The notes beneath the pieces were generated by a model that saw only the letters and a program-made list of their open reading frames with translations, ran no database searches and was not told where the DNA came from. From positions 1 through 64,000 of the forward strand of contig NZ_PHFJ01000008.1 of the NCBI RefSeq assembly GCF_003144535.1: a DNA stretch of 64,000 nucleotides, given 5' to 3'. The position numbers were made by a program, and so were the translations under genes. Within the stretch, counting starts at the first letter, position 1; each line of letters opens with the position of its first letter. Source of the DNA: Proteus penneri (GTDB lineage Bacteria; Pseudomonadota; Gammaproteobacteria; Enterobacterales; Enterobacteriaceae). Positions 49,693 through 59,770 of the stretch are shown in pieces.

Positions 49693-50403
49693 TCAGACCT
49701 TCGGCAATTTTTGATCAGATTTTTGATGATTATATCCTTTAACCAGCAAACCAATCTCATCATCACAATGTGATTTTGGACAAGATAACGCTGAAACTTG
49801 GCTATCTTTATTGAGAGTGACGGCAATTTGGCGTAACGGTTTTACAACAATACGATTAATACACCAACTAATAGCAACCGTTAGAATAAGCCCCATCAAC
49901 AGATATGTTGTTAGCATTAATGCAACAGTATTACTGGTAAAACGATAAAAACGATTTGTGTCAGCCTGTAAAATGAGATGACCACCATAGGACTTATCAT
50001 CTGTTGAAGTAATACCTAAAGGCTGTAAAGGAATAACAGCTTCAACGGGAATACCAAAAAGCCAACTTGAGAATTCAGAGACTTCTTTCTTAGGTGCAAA
50101 ATCTAAATTCATCACTTGCACATTTTCAGGTTGCATAACAATCGCTTTACCCAAAATACCCGTCGCTTTTAGTGCAACTATTTGTTGTTTAGCATCATTC
50201 AAATCTGATCGTAACAATGCATCAGCGAGTGGTTGCTGAATACTGACACCGGCATTAAAAAGCTGATTTTGATAATCTTCGCGGCGTTGATCAATCAAAT
50301 AAACAAGTTGAATACTGATAAAAATAGCAATAGTCACCAACGTAACGCCCGCAACAGCGGCCATCTGTTTTATTGTTAATGAATGTTTAAGATGAGGTTT
50401 CAT
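49693..50403 (-). CDS. Truncated HmsP/PdeK-like membrane protein lacking GGDEF and EAL domains
   Basis: A 236-residue protein with TM1 (about 14-34), a periplasmic sensor (about 35-155), TM2 (about 160-185) and a HAMP-like region (VVKPLRQIAVTL, then CDDEIGLLVKGYNHQ) typical of the c-di-GMP phosphodiesterase HmsP/PdeK (YhjK). It stops just after the HAMP segment, where the family continues into GGDEF and EAL domains (about 650 residues in full). No downstream remnant of those domains is visible. It may be a relic or a bare signal-input protein. Confidence 0.7.
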   Translation of the reverse strand: MKPHLKHSLTIKQMAAVAGVTLVTIAIFISIQLVYLIDQRREDYQNQLFNAGVSIQQPLADALLRSDLNDAKQQIVALKATGILGKAIVMQPENVQVMNLDFAPKKEVSEFSSWLFGIPVEAVIPLQPLGITSTDDKSYGGHLILQADTNRFYRFTSNTVALMLTTYLLMGLILTVAISWCINRIVVKPLRQIAVTLNKDSQVSALSCPKSHCDDEIGLLVKGYNHQKSDQKLPKV

Positions 50404-50874
50404 CGTTGCTATTTCCGGTAACCATGCTTGAACAAAGGGGATTATACTGTATTTTTTCGATTATGTATCACTCTCAATAAAGAAAATAACATTATAAAAA
50501 GCGCTTATCCATTAAAATGGAAGTAGATAAATATATAATAATTATTATTTGAGTATAGTTATAAGATAAAAATAGTAAAATAAAAATAAAACCTTACTCT
50601 CTTCTTATTACTTACAACTAATCTACTTTATTTTAATAAAAAGATACAATTCACTAAAAAATACCAAAGTATATAAAATTAAACTCTGAAAACCCCTTAT
50701 TTTAAAGTTAGAATACAATACTAAGCGTAATGTACTTCTTAATAAAAAACATTATTTCCCTTTAATATCATTGAGGTTTACATTTTAAAAGCTCACATAA
50801 ATATAATATTTTATATTTATAAGATTATTATTAGATTATTTAGTTAAAATTTATTAAACATTATTAATGAAAAA
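50404..50874. other. Intergenic region with no clear feature
   Basis: About 470 bp of very AT-rich DNA between the HmsP-like stub and the dppF terminator. I see no gene, RNA, or repeat, and no bcs cellulose genes or dctA that E. coli carries nearby. Confidence 0.5.
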
Positions 50875-50910
50875 AATAAGAACAATATAAATAAGTATAT
50901 TGTTCTTATT
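50875..50910 (-). terminator. Terminator of the dpp operon
   Basis: A 15-bp perfect stem AATAAGAACAATATA / TATATTGTTCTTATT with a 6-nt loop lies 23 bp beyond the dppF stop codon. Confidence 0.8.
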
Positions 50911-50932
50911 TAATGAGATAAATTTATTTTAT

Positions 50933-51934
50933 TTAAACTATCACGCTATCTTGCTCCACCGCAAAACAAGCAATAAGTTGGCCATTATAATCTTTTAAAG
51001 TTGGCTGTAATTGACTGCATGGCCCAAATGCACGACGGCAACGAGCTGCAAAAGCACAACCTGGTGGTGGATTTAACGGGCTTGGTAATTCTCCCGTTAA
51101 TTTAATACGCTCTCGTCTTAATTCAGGCGTCAATCTTGGGGTTGCTGATAACAATGCCTGCGTATAAGGATGTTGCGGATTTTCAAAAATTTGAGCTTTT
51201 GTTCCTTTTTCAACACAACGTCCTAAATACATTACAATAACTTCATCTGCAATATGCTCAACAACCGACAGATCATGAGAAATAAAAACATAAGAAAGTC
51301 CCATATCTTGTTGCAGATCCATCATCAAATTCAGTACTTGAGCACGAACTGATACATCCAGTGCAGAAACAGGCTCATCCGCTACCACAATGTCTGGATC
51401 AAGCATCAAACCACGAGCAATAGCAATACGCTGACGTTGACCACCAGAAAACATATGTGGGTATCGACTATAATGCTCTGTCTTTAATCCCACTTTAGCC
51501 ATCATTGATAATACTTTCTCTTTACGTTCAGAGGCATTCAATGTTGTATTGATCAATAAAGGCTCTTCTAAAATTTGCCCTACTTTTTTACGCGGGTTTA
51601 ATGATCCATAAGGATTTTGAAATACAATTTGGATCTTTTGGCGGCGCAATTTCTCTGCTGATTTATCTTTGATCAACAGATTTTGCCCACGGTAAGAAAG
51701 CTCTCCTGAAGTAGGAATTTCAATCATGGTTAATAATCGACCTAATGTCGATTTTCCACAACCTGATTCACCAACAACCGCCAATGTTTTACCGCGCTCT
51801 AATTCAAAAGAGACACCATCAAGCGCTTTCACTGTTCTCTCTTTTGAAAACAGCCCGCCTTTTACGCTGTAATACTTGGCTAAATTGACCGCCTTTAATA
51901 AGGGAGTAGTGACATTTGGATTAACTTCAACCAT
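50933..51934 (-). CDS. dppF: Dipeptide ABC transporter ATP-binding subunit DppF
   Basis: The second ATPase of the Dpp dipeptide (and haem) importer. 333 residues with Walker [10 protein letters not shown] (about 55), signature [15 protein letters not shown] and Walker [17 protein letters not shown]-terminal oligopeptide-type Cys-containing region ([17 protein letters not shown]) may bind an Fe-S cluster, as in related subunits. Its start overlaps the dppD end by 8 bp. Confidence 0.96.
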   Translation of the reverse strand: MVEVNPNVTTPLLKAVNLAKYYSVKGGLFSKERTVKALDGVSFELERGKTLAVVGESGCGKSTLGRLLTMIEIPTSGELSYRGQNLLIKDKSAEKLRRQKIQIVFQNPYGSLNPRKKVGQILEEPLLINTTLNASERKEKVLSMMAKVGLKTEHYSRYPHMFSGGQRQRIAIARGLMLDPDIVVADEPVSALDVSVRAQVLNLMMDLQQDMGLSYVFISHDLSVVEHIADEVIVMYLGRCVEKGTKAQIFENPQHPYTQALLSATPRLTPELRRERIKLTGELPSPLNPPPGCAFAARCRRAFGPCSQLQPTLKDYNGQLIACFAVEQDSVIV

Positions 51935-52910
51935 GAGTAGGTCTCCCTGTATTATCTAACGGTGTATGGCATTTCACGCGATGTGTTCCCAATTCTCTTA
52001 AAGCAGGTTCAGTTTTATAGCATTCATCATGAGCATAAGGACAACGTGGATTGAGTAAACAACCTGTTGGTCGATCATAGCGTCCCGGTACAACGCCCGA
52101 TAACGATGCTAATCGCGCTTTATTACTCGCGAACTCCGGAAGTGCTCTTAATAATGCTTGTGTATAAGGATGGCGAGGCGCTTTAAAAATTTCTGATGCT
52201 TTTCCGGATTCCACCACTTGCCCCGCATACATCACAATAATGGTGTCGGCAGCTTCTGCCACTAATGCTAGATCATGGGTGATCAACACTAACGCCATAT
52301 TTTCTTGTTTTTGTAAATCAAGCAAAAGCTCTATAATTTGAGCCTGAATAGTCACATCCAGTGCCGTAGTCGGTTCATCAGCAATCAATAATTTAGGGCG
52401 ACAAGCGATTGCCATTGCGATCATAACACGCTGACTCATTCCCCCCGAAAGCTGGTGTGGATAGATATCTAAGCGAGAAGCTGGATCAGGAATACCCACC
52501 AGCGTTAAGAGGTCGATAGCACGCTGCTTACGTGTTTTACGACTTCCTCCCTGATGTACTTTTAACGCCTCCATAATTTGATAGCCAACCGTAAAGCAAG
52601 GATTCAAGCTTGTCATCGGATCTTGGAAAATCATCGCAACATCAGCACCAACTAAATTGCGTCGCTCTGATTCAGAAATTTTCATCAGATCTCTACCATC
52701 AAAATAGAGCTCTTGTGCACTCACTCGCCCAGGGAAATCAATAAGCCCCATAATCGCTAATGAGCTGACTGATTTACCTGAACCTGATTCCCCTACAATA
52801 CCGACCACTTGCCCTTCTTCAACTTGATAGCTAATTCGGTCTACCGCTTTAAACGGAGTATCTTCATCACCAAAGTGAACAGATAGTTGATTAATATTTA
52901 GTAATGCCAT
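51927..52910 (-). CDS. dppD: Dipeptide ABC transporter ATP-binding subunit DppD
   Basis: The first ATPase of the Dpp importer. 327 residues with Walker [12 protein letters not shown] (about 40), signature [15 protein letters not shown] and Walker [15 protein letters not shown]. The C-terminal cysteine-rich segment ([15 protein letters not shown]) is shared with DppF. It follows dppC by 12 bp. Confidence 0.96.
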   Translation of the reverse strand: MALLNINQLSVHFGDEDTPFKAVDRISYQVEEGQVVGIVGESGSGKSVSSLAIMGLIDFPGRVSAQELYFDGRDLMKISESERRNLVGADVAMIFQDPMTSLNPCFTVGYQIMEALKVHQGGSRKTRKQRAIDLLTLVGIPDPASRLDIYPHQLSGGMSQRVMIAMAIACRPKLLIADEPTTALDVTIQAQIIELLLDLQKQENMALVLITHDLALVAEAADTIIVMYAGQVVESGKASEIFKAPRHPYTQALLRALPEFASNKARLASLSGVVPGRYDRPTGCLLNPRCPYAHDECYKTEPALRELGTHRVKCHTPLDNTGRPTHG

Positions 52911-52922
52911 GTTCTTACTCCG

Positions 52923-53825
52923 TTACTGCTTTAATTTCGGATCAAGCGCATCTCGTAAACCATCACCCATTAAGTTAAAGGCTAATACGGTAAACAAAAT
53001 CGCCAAACCAGGAAACGTCACAACCCACCATGCACTTTGTGTAAACTGCAACACATCAGATAACATGGTTCCCCATTCAGGTGTTGGTGGTTGCGCACCC
53101 ATGCCTAAAAAGCCCAATGCCGCCATATCTAAGATTGCATTAGAAAAACCGAGAGAGGCTTGAACAATTAAAGGTGCAAGGCAGTTAGGTAAGATATTGA
53201 TAAACATTTGACGCAGTGAACCTGCACCAGCAACGCGAGACGCAATAACATAGTCACGGTTTACTTCAATCAAAACAGCAGCTCGTGTTAATCGGACATA
53301 ATGCGGTAAGGCGACAAAAGTTAATGCAATAGACGCATTAACAATAGAAGGCCCAAAGATGGCTACCAACACTAATGCTAATAATAAACTGGGTAATGCC
53401 AGCATAATATCGACCACTCGCATAATGCCGATATCCACAAGTCCACCGAAATAACCCGCCACCAGTCCTAGAATAATTCCTAAAATAAGTGATAGTACGA
53501 CAACGATACAGCCAACTAATAACGAAAGGCGAGCACCAAACATTAAGCGAGAAAGAATATCCCTGCCAACATCATCAGTACCTAGAATAAATTGCCAACT
53601 TCCCCCTTCTTGCCAAACAGGAGGCGCTAATAAGAAATCACGAAATTGCTCATTCGGTGCATGAGGTGCAAGAAAGCCTGCAAATAGCGCAATCAGCAAC
53701 ATAATCACGATATAAATTAATCCAACAACTGCGCCCTTATTTTGTTTAAAATAGTGCCAAAATTCTTGGAAGGGTGTCATGGGAGCCGGTGCATTGATGA
53801 CCGGTGTAACTTTATTTTCAGTCAT
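52923..53825 (-). CDS. dppC: Dipeptide ABC transporter permease DppC
   Basis: A 300-residue inner-membrane permease with six predicted helices. The N-terminal OppC-type segment (MTPFQEFWHYFKQNKGAVVGL) precedes the binding-protein-dependent transport domain, including the coupling (EAA-like) loop AGAGSLRQMFINILPNCLAPLIV. It pairs with DppB to form the channel. Confidence 0.96.
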   Translation of the reverse strand: MTENKVTPVINAPAPMTPFQEFWHYFKQNKGAVVGLIYIVIMLLIALFAGFLAPHAPNEQFRDFLLAPPVWQEGGSWQFILGTDDVGRDILSRLMFGARLSLLVGCIVVVLSLILGIILGLVAGYFGGLVDIGIMRVVDIMLALPSLLLALVLVAIFGPSIVNASIALTFVALPHYVRLTRAAVLIEVNRDYVIASRVAGAGSLRQMFINILPNCLAPLIVQASLGFSNAILDMAALGFLGMGAQPPTPEWGTMLSDVLQFTQSAWWVVTFPGLAILFTVLAFNLMGDGLRDALDPKLKQ

Positions 53826-53835
53826 TATGCATTCC

Positions 53836-54855
53836 TTATTTTTTATGGCGAATACGTGGATTCACAATGCCATAAAGAACATCAACCAACAGATTGACAA
53901 AAATAATCATCGTTGCAATTAACAGCACACCACCTTGAACTACGGGGTAATCTCGTCGTTGTAAGGCATCAATTAACCAGCGCCCTAATCCCGGCCATGA
54001 GAAGATGGTTTCTGTTAAGATTGCGCCAGCCAGCATTGTCCCAACTTGTAATCCAATTACAGTGACAACAGGTAACATCGCATTGCGTAGTGCGTGGATA
54101 AGAATAACGCGAGCACGACTTAAGCCTTTTGCTCTAGCAGTACGAATATAATCTTCACCTAATACTTCAAGCATTGAAGAACGCGTCATACGCACTATCA
54201 CAGCTAAAGGAATGGTTCCTAATACAATGGCAGGTAAAATAATGTGATGGATAGCATCAATAAAATCCCCTTCTTCACCCCAAATAAAGGTATCAATTAG
54301 CATAAATCCGGTAAGAGGATTACTATCATCTAAAAAGACACTATCAGCGAGGCGGCCAGAAACAGGGGTTAGGTCTAATTTTACAGACACTAACATGATT
54401 AACATGATCCCCCACCAGAAGATGGGCATAGAATAACCGGCTAATGACACACTAATCGCAGTATGATCAAAGATAGAGCCACGTTTTACCGCAGCTAAAA
54501 CACCTACGGGAATACCGACTGAAACCGCGAAGATCATGGCACAAACGCCAAGTTCTAAAGTGGCTTTAAAACGTGGTAAAAATTCATCCCAGACGGGAAT
54601 GCGGCTTTTTAACGAAATACCCAAATCACCATGAAAAATACCATTTAGGTAATTGAGGTATTGTTGCCATAACGGCTTATCCAAGCCTAATTCTGCCATT
54701 AAATAAGCATGTCGTTCTGGAGAAAGTCCACGCTCACCCGCCATAATCATGACCGGATCACCGGGAATAAGATGAACGAAAATAAACGTCAGTAATGTAA
54801 TTCCGATAAACGTAGGGATCACAAGTCCCAAACGTTGAAGGATAAATTGCAGCAT
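53836..54855 (-). CDS. dppB: Dipeptide ABC transporter permease DppB
   Basis: A 339-residue inner-membrane permease of the OppB type with MLQFILQRLGLVIPTFIGITLLTF, a periplasmic region and the coupling loop ARAKGLSRARVILIHALRNAMLP. It starts after a 165-bp gap from dppA that contains two stable hairpins. Confidence 0.96.
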   Translation of the reverse strand: MLQFILQRLGLVIPTFIGITLLTFIFVHLIPGDPVMIMAGERGLSPERHAYLMAELGLDKPLWQQYLNYLNGIFHGDLGISLKSRIPVWDEFLPRFKATLELGVCAMIFAVSVGIPVGVLAAVKRGSIFDHTAISVSLAGYSMPIFWWGIMLIMLVSVKLDLTPVSGRLADSVFLDDSNPLTGFMLIDTFIWGEEGDFIDAIHHIILPAIVLGTIPLAVIVRMTRSSMLEVLGEDYIRTARAKGLSRARVILIHALRNAMLPVVTVIGLQVGTMLAGAILTETIFSWPGLGRWLIDALQRRDYPVVQGGVLLIATMIIFVNLLVDVLYGIVNPRIRHKK

Positions 54856-54903
54856 ATCCTAATTCTCTTTTCAAACATCAGCTAAAAGATAGCGCTGATA
54901 AAT

Positions 54904-54987
54904 CAGAGGAAAGTCCTCTGCGCTCACAGTGTACTGAATGTATTCGTTATTATTGAATAGCGGTGTCTTTCATCAAGAAAGACACCG
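54904..54987 (-). promoter_or_regulatory. Two hairpins between dppA and dppB
   Basis: A 7-bp stem CAGAGGA / TCCTCTG (54904-54920) and an 11-bp perfect stem CGGTGTCTTTC / GAAAGACACCG (54961-54987) lie in the dppA-dppB gap. Such structures commonly stabilise the dppA message or partly terminate it, raising the binding protein over the permease. Neither has a strong T-run. Confidence 0.6.
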
Positions 54988-55020
54988 TACTTAAAGCAAC
55001 CCAACAATTAGGTATTGCTC

Positions 55021-56631
55021 TTATTTAAGAGAGACATTCTCGAAGTGATGTTTGCCTAATGGATCAACCACGTAGTTTTCTACTTTTTTACTCACTGGTT
55101 CATAAACAGTCGAGTGAGCAATAATTAGAGCAGGTGCTTGATCATGCATCACAACTTGAGCTTGTTTGTAGAGTTCAACACGTTTGTCGTGATCGGCGGT
55201 GATCCGTGCTGGTTGGATCAGATCTTCAAATGGCTTATAGCACCATTTTGAATAGTTCGAACCTTGCTCTTTTGCTGCACAACTAAATAGCGTAGCGAAG
55301 AAGTTATCTGGATCCCCGTTATCGCCTGTCCAACCCATCATAACCGCTTGGTGTTCACCGGATTTAGCACGTTTGAGATATTCACCCCACTCGTAACTTA
55401 CTATTTTGGTTTTAACGCCAATTTTTTCCCAATCCGCTTGTACCATTTCAGCCATACGACGTGCATTTGGATTATAAGGACGTTGTACTGGCATTGCCCA
55501 TAAATCGATGGTAAAGCCATCAGCAAGGCCCGCTTCTTTTAGCAGTGCTTTAGCTTTTTCAGGATTATATTCATAATCGACGATATCATCGTTATAACCC
55601 CACATTGTTGGTGGAATAAGATTTTTCGCTTTCTGGCCAGCACCTTGATAAACCGCTTCAATAATGGCGTCTTTATTCACAGCCATACTTAATGCTTGGC
55701 GAACTTTTTGGTTATCCAGTGGTTTTTTCTCGACGTTAAACGAGATATAACCCACATTTAAACCGGGTTGTTCTAACAAATTGATATCGCTATTTTGTTT
55801 CATCTTCTCAATATCAGCAGGATTTGGGAAAGGCATTACCTGACACTCACCTTTTTGCAGTTTTGCATATCGTACAGAGGCATCAGGTGTAATAGAGAAG
55901 ACTAAACGGTCAATATCTGGTTTTTTACCCCAATATTGGTCATTGGCTTTATAAAGAATACGAGAATCTTTTTGATATTGCTGTAATTGAAAAGGCCCTG
56001 TACCGATAGGCTCGAGATCTACTTTCTCAGGTGTACCTGCTTTCATCATATTATCCGCATATTCAGCAGATAATATGGATGCAAAGTCCATCGCCATATC
56101 AGCAATAAAAGGGGCTTCTGAACGAGTTAGAACAAAACGAACGGTATGATCATCAACTTTCTCGATCTTCTCGATCATGTTGTTCATATCCATTCCTGAG
56201 AAGTATTCATAACTTCCGCCAGAAACTTTATGGTAAGGATGTTGTGGGTCCATTTGACGCATAAACGTGTACATCACGTCATCCGCATTAAATTCACGGG
56301 TAGGCTTAAAGGTCTTACTACTATGCCAATTCACCCCTTTACGCAAATGGAAGGTATACACTTTTCCATCATCGCTCACATCCCAGCTTTCAGCTAAGCC
56401 CGGAATAATTTCTGTTGTACCCAGTTTAAATTCAACTAAACGGTTATAAATAGGCACTGAACTTGCGTCATAGGTTGTTCCAGAGGTAAATAACTGAGGG
56501 TTAAATCCTTCAGGTGAACCTTCAGAGCAATACACCAATGTTTTGGCCTGTACACCCGCAGAAACAGCGAATGCAAGCAATCCAATTGTGGCGGTCAAAA
56601 TTCCTGTCTGTTTTTTGGAGCTTTTCATCAT
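55021..56631 (-). CDS. dppA: Periplasmic dipeptide-binding protein DppA
   Basis: Binds dipeptides (and haem) in the periplasm and delivers them to DppBC. The 536-residue precursor has a signal peptide (about 1-29, ending GVQA) and the family 5 solute-binding signature around [30 protein letters not shown]. The translation start has two adjacent ATG codons after a GGAG site. It leads the dpp operon. Confidence 0.97.
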   Translation of the reverse strand: MMKSSKKQTGILTATIGLLAFAVSAGVQAKTLVYCSEGSPEGFNPQLFTSGTTYDASSVPIYNRLVEFKLGTTEIIPGLAESWDVSDDGKVYTFHLRKGVNWHSSKTFKPTREFNADDVMYTFMRQMDPQHPYHKVSGGSYEYFSGMDMNNMIEKIEKVDDHTVRFVLTRSEAPFIADMAMDFASILSAEYADNMMKAGTPEKVDLEPIGTGPFQLQQYQKDSRILYKANDQYWGKKPDIDRLVFSITPDASVRYAKLQKGECQVMPFPNPADIEKMKQNSDINLLEQPGLNVGYISFNVEKKPLDNQKVRQALSMAVNKDAIIEAVYQGAGQKAKNLIPPTMWGYNDDIVDYEYNPEKAKALLKEAGLADGFTIDLWAMPVQRPYNPNARRMAEMVQADWEKIGVKTKIVSYEWGEYLKRAKSGEHQAVMMGWTGDNGDPDNFFATLFSCAAKEQGSNYSKWCYKPFEDLIQPARITADHDKRVELYKQAQVVMHDQAPALIIAHSTVYEPVSKKVENYVVDPLGKHHFENVSLK

Positions 56632-57023
56632 TACTCTCCGAAATTGTTCTGTTGTGTTTTGGTTTCCTATTTAAAAACGGAATACCTTTTTATTTTGTCA
56701 TTGTTCAATTAACCAACTGTATTCCCTTACGTCAATAAGGCATTAGAAGGTAAAAAGAACTCTTTATAAACACAAATGAAACAAATATCGAACAAACTCA
56801 GAATAAAAAAATAAGTATCTGGCTAATATCTAGTCAAAAAAACCACATATTAAAAAATCCTTAAGTGAAATAACTGTTTTAAAAAAAGCCATAATTTGTG
56901 ATTGAACGCTTAAATATTAAACGAATATATTGAAATGAAACAAAGAAATGGATGATTTATTCTGTTAGCCCTAAAAAATAACACCACACATAGAAGATAA
57001 TCAGTGCAATACTAAGCTAACTT
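56632..57023. other. Upstream region of the dpp operon
   Basis: About 390 AT-rich bases between the orphan TpsB gene and dppA. The interval should hold the dpp promoter. I could not place a convincing CRP or other regulator site; one half site TTTGTGA occurs but lacks its partner. No coding sequence is visible. Confidence 0.4.
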
Positions 57024-57056
57024 AAAAAGAGAAAAATGCCTTTTTCTCTTTTTAAC
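57024..57056. terminator. Bidirectional-looking terminator downstream of the TpsB gene
   Basis: A 13-bp perfect stem AAAAAGAGAAAAA / TTTTTCTCTTTTT with a 4-nt loop lies about 95 bp past the TpsB stop codon. It makes readthrough into a following partner gene unlikely. Confidence 0.75.
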
Positions 57057-57147
57057 TACTAGAATGCTATATAAGCCAATAATATATAGTTATTTATCAA
57101 ATGATTTACAAAATCAATAGTAAAAAATATAAGATAAACCACCAAAA

Positions 57148-58830
57148 TCAGAAGTTAAATTGGGCGTTGAAATTAAACTGTGATCCTGTTGCTTTTCTAC
57201 TAGAAGGGGCCGATAACGGTATGCTCCATATTAACTGATAACTCAGCTGTTTAAAGCTTCCTTCTAGCCCTGTTGCTGCACCAATCAAATATTTATTTTT
57301 ATTATAAAAAACGTTTTTTCTCTCTTCAGAGACGGAACCATAATCTATTGCAGAGAATAGCATTTGGTTATTAAAGGGTGTAAGCCAAGTGACCTTGTGT
57401 CGGGAAACAAACTGATTTGCATCAGAATAACCTTTGCCTGACTCAAAACCATACACACTATATAAACCGCCGATATTTGCTTTATCAAGTAACCCATCAA
57501 TATCCGATCGAGTTAGTTGAAACAGTATTTCTGGCTGATAAAAAAATAACTGTGAATTAATTTTAAAAGGAATTAACGCTTCTAAATTAATATTAAAAAT
57601 TGGCACACCATTAAGCGAATCTATCGGAGAAAGTTTAGCGCCAGGAATAAAAACGCTCTGCTTATAATTAAATTTAGTATTAAGATAACCCCCTCTCATA
57701 AAACGATAATTTTGCTCAATACCCGCATTAACATAAGGGCTACGACGCTCATGTACTGATAAGCGATAGCCTGACATTTCATTTCGGTAAGTGTAATACT
57801 GAATTCCCCCTTTTAAAGTCACTGTACGCTGCGTTGAGGGTCTAAACTGGCGCTGGATCTCAAAGGAAAGAAGTTGTTGACGCGTTTTTTGTAACTTTTT
57901 TGTCGTTTCCGATATTCTACGGTTTGATCCAATGTTATAACCAAATAATGTCGCACGCCAATAATGATAAGGTACCTGCCATAAAAAGATCTGCTTTTTG
58001 ATACCTCTTGATTTTAAGGTATCAAGTTGACTTGAAAGAATAACCATTAATGTGTCATTAAGTTGCGCTAAATTACCAAAGCTTAACCTTGTCGTACCAA
58101 ATAGATCTCCGTAAATTTTTTGCTCTTTATTATCAATCGATACCGAGCCTGCGACTGTCCTTTTTCCAACTTGAGAAAGAGAAATAATTGACTCATTTTC
58201 TTTTGATGATGGTTCTATCTGAATTTTGACATTACTTTTAGGAATGGTTTTGAAATTTTCAGCGCCCTGTTCAATATCTTTAATATTTAAAATATCGCCT
58301 TTTTTTATAGGCATCGCCTGTGAGATCAAATAGTGTTTATCTGTCGACGTTTTAGAAACAATGTCTTGTACTTTCCCGACATTTAATGTGATATCCAATA
58401 CCTCGTCATCAGCATAAAGATCAACGTTACCCACTTCACTCGTCACATAGCCAGCATCATAAAGCATCGCATTAAGAATATTGATATCTTGTTCTAATAA
58501 TGATTGCGAATGACAATGCCCTATTAATGCTGCTTGCCATTTCGCCACTTGGCGTTGTAATGATGGAGAAGAAAACTCCTCCAAATGATGAATTTTTACC
58601 TGTTTGATTGAAAAACATGGCAAAGAAGGCGTGACAAACTCCATTTTATTTTGTTGCGCTAAATTCACTAAAGAGACACTGTCATTTTGTTGTAGTAAGT
58701 CATCTCTAAGTTGTGTCTCTGTTGGTAAATCTACTGGTACGGAAAGATCAATATGACTTTCATTCGCTACAGAGAAAAAGGCACAACACCATAAAATACA
58801 GTAGATTAGAATAGACAACTCAATACGCAT
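57148..58830 (-). CDS. Two-partner secretion outer membrane protein (ShlB/FhaC/HecB family), orphan
   Basis: TpsB proteins are 16-strand outer-membrane barrels that export and activate one large TpsA substrate. The 560-residue precursor has a signal peptide (about 1-23), a POTRA region (about 70-220, with CFSIKQVKIHHLEE and DAGYVTSEVGNVDLY) and a barrel (about 225-560) that ends in a C-terminal Phe. Length fits Proteus HpmB. No TpsA gene lies next to it: a terminator and 516 bp without genes follow. It sits between dppA and tRNA-Pro. Confidence 0.87.
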   Translation of the reverse strand: MRIELSILIYCILWCCAFFSVANESHIDLSVPVDLPTETQLRDDLLQQNDSVSLVNLAQQNKMEFVTPSLPCFSIKQVKIHHLEEFSSPSLQRQVAKWQAALIGHCHSQSLLEQDINILNAMLYDAGYVTSEVGNVDLYADDEVLDITLNVGKVQDIVSKTSTDKHYLISQAMPIKKGDILNIKDIEQGAENFKTIPKSNVKIQIEPSSKENESIISLSQVGKRTVAGSVSIDNKEQKIYGDLFGTTRLSFGNLAQLNDTLMVILSSQLDTLKSRGIKKQIFLWQVPYHYWRATLFGYNIGSNRRISETTKKLQKTRQQLLSFEIQRQFRPSTQRTVTLKGGIQYYTYRNEMSGYRLSVHERRSPYVNAGIEQNYRFMRGGYLNTKFNYKQSVFIPGAKLSPIDSLNGVPIFNINLEALIPFKINSQLFFYQPEILFQLTRSDIDGLLDKANIGGLYSVYGFESGKGYSDANQFVSRHKVTWLTPFNNQMLFSAIDYGSVSEERKNVFYNKNKYLIGAATGLEGSFKQLSYQLIWSIPLSAPSSRKATGSQFNFNAQFNF

Positions 58831-58997
58831 TCAATTTACACTCTTATACAGGGAATAGGAGTGTTATGTATATGTAAAGAGAAACAAAAAAGATTTATAA
58901 AAAACGTCTTTTACCTACATAGGTGCCAATAATGCAACCATGCCTATCTATCAGAAAGTAAAAAGAGATGATTGATGAAGAGATGCCCAAAACGACA

Positions 58998-59022
58998 AAA
59001 CCCCGCTTTAAAAGCGGGGTTT
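58998..59022 (-). terminator. Terminator of tRNA-Pro
   Basis: A stem AAACCCCGCT / AGCGGGGTTT with a short loop is followed on the minus strand by TTGTCGTTTT, 8 bp beyond the tRNA 3' end. Confidence 0.85.
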
Positions 59023-59029
59023 CTTAATA

Positions 59030-59106
59030 TGGTCGGCGAGAGAGGATTCGAACCTCCGACCCACTGGTCCCAAACCAGTTGCGCTACCAGGCTGCGCTAC
59101 TCGCCG
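59030..59106 (-). tRNA. proM: tRNA-Pro (anticodon UGG)
   Basis: A 77-nt cloverleaf on the minus strand with encoded CCA. The acceptor is CGGCGAG / CTCGCCG, the anticodon arm ACTGG / CCAGT holds TTTGGGA (anticodon TGG), and the T arm has GGTTCGAATCC. It matches the E. coli proM isoacceptor rather than proK (CGG), although the place beside dppA corresponds to proK. It is a single-gene unit. Confidence 0.97.
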
Positions 59107-59118
59107 AAAACGAGGTGC

Positions 59119-59147
59119 ATCTTACTGCCAGAAACCCACTCCGTCAA
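59119..59147 (-). promoter_or_regulatory. Promoter of tRNA-Pro
   Basis: On the minus strand TTGACG (59142-59147), 17 bp, TAAGAT (59119-59124), followed by a GC-rich discriminator (GCACC), typical of stringently controlled stable RNA promoters. It lies just upstream of the mature tRNA. Confidence 0.85.
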
Positions 59148-59405
59148 TACTTTTTTAGTATCACCTGACTGTTCGTACGGTTTTCGACCAAAATAGTTGA
59201 TTTTTAACTTTTTTATCATAAACAAGAGGTGATTTTTAGCGTTACTGTAACAAGCTTAGCTTTCTTTCTTCGCTTTACTATGGCTTTCTTTACGTTATCT
59301 ATAAAATATGAAAAAAAATAACAAATTTATTCTTAATTATTATCGTCTAATTAGTGTACTTTTTATATAATTCGATTATGTCAAATAAGGTGGGTAATTT
59401 AGAGA

Positions 59406-59711
59406 ATGAAACAATGTTGGTTGGGTGTCGCATTACTTTTATTGTCAATCACACTTCCAGCTCAAGCATCTACAGTTCATGCTTGCCGAGTGTACTTTAA
59501 AGAAGCGGATAAATTTATTCAGTACATTTCTGAAAGAGAAGATCTAAAACATAATATGCCGGAGATTAAGGCTAACTTCGAGCAAAGCAAAAAACAGATA
59601 ATGACAGCACCTCAAGCAGAACAAAAAGTTATATGTGACAAGGAAATGCAAGAGCTTAATAGTTTGAATAAAATGTTTGGCCCTAAAGAAGAAACAGCTT
59701 TACATAAATAA
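59406..59711 (+). CDS. Small exported protein of unknown function (possibly DUF5339)
   Basis: A 101-residue exported protein with a signal peptide (about 1-21, ending PAQAS), then a helical domain. Two cysteines in the mature part (HACRVYF and KVICDKEM) may form a disulfide. From memory it resembles the small DUF5339 proteins, but I am not sure. No operon partner. Confidence 0.75.
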   Translation: MKQCWLGVALLLLSITLPAQASTVHACRVYFKEADKFIQYISEREDLKHNMPEIKANFEQSKKQIMTAPQAEQKVICDKEMQELNSLNKMFGPKEETALHK

Positions 59712-59720
59712 TCAAATAGA

Positions 59721-59765
59721 TAATGACTAAATATAATTACTTATTTATTATTTAGTCATTAATTT
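59721..59765. terminator. Terminator between the small exported protein gene and yidQ
   Basis: A 12-bp perfect stem TAATGACTAAAT / ATTTAGTCATTA is followed by ATTTTTA, between the converging genes. Confidence 0.75.
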
Positions 59766-59770
59766 TTATA

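Noticed and set aside
56895-56915. A TTTGTGATTGAACGC half-site upstream of dppA as a possible CRP site.
   Set aside because: The second half (TCACA) is missing.
58972-59196. A 74-codon frame over the tRNA-Pro gene.
   Set aside because: It reads through the tRNA and its terminator, a common false open frame ([10 protein letters not shown]).
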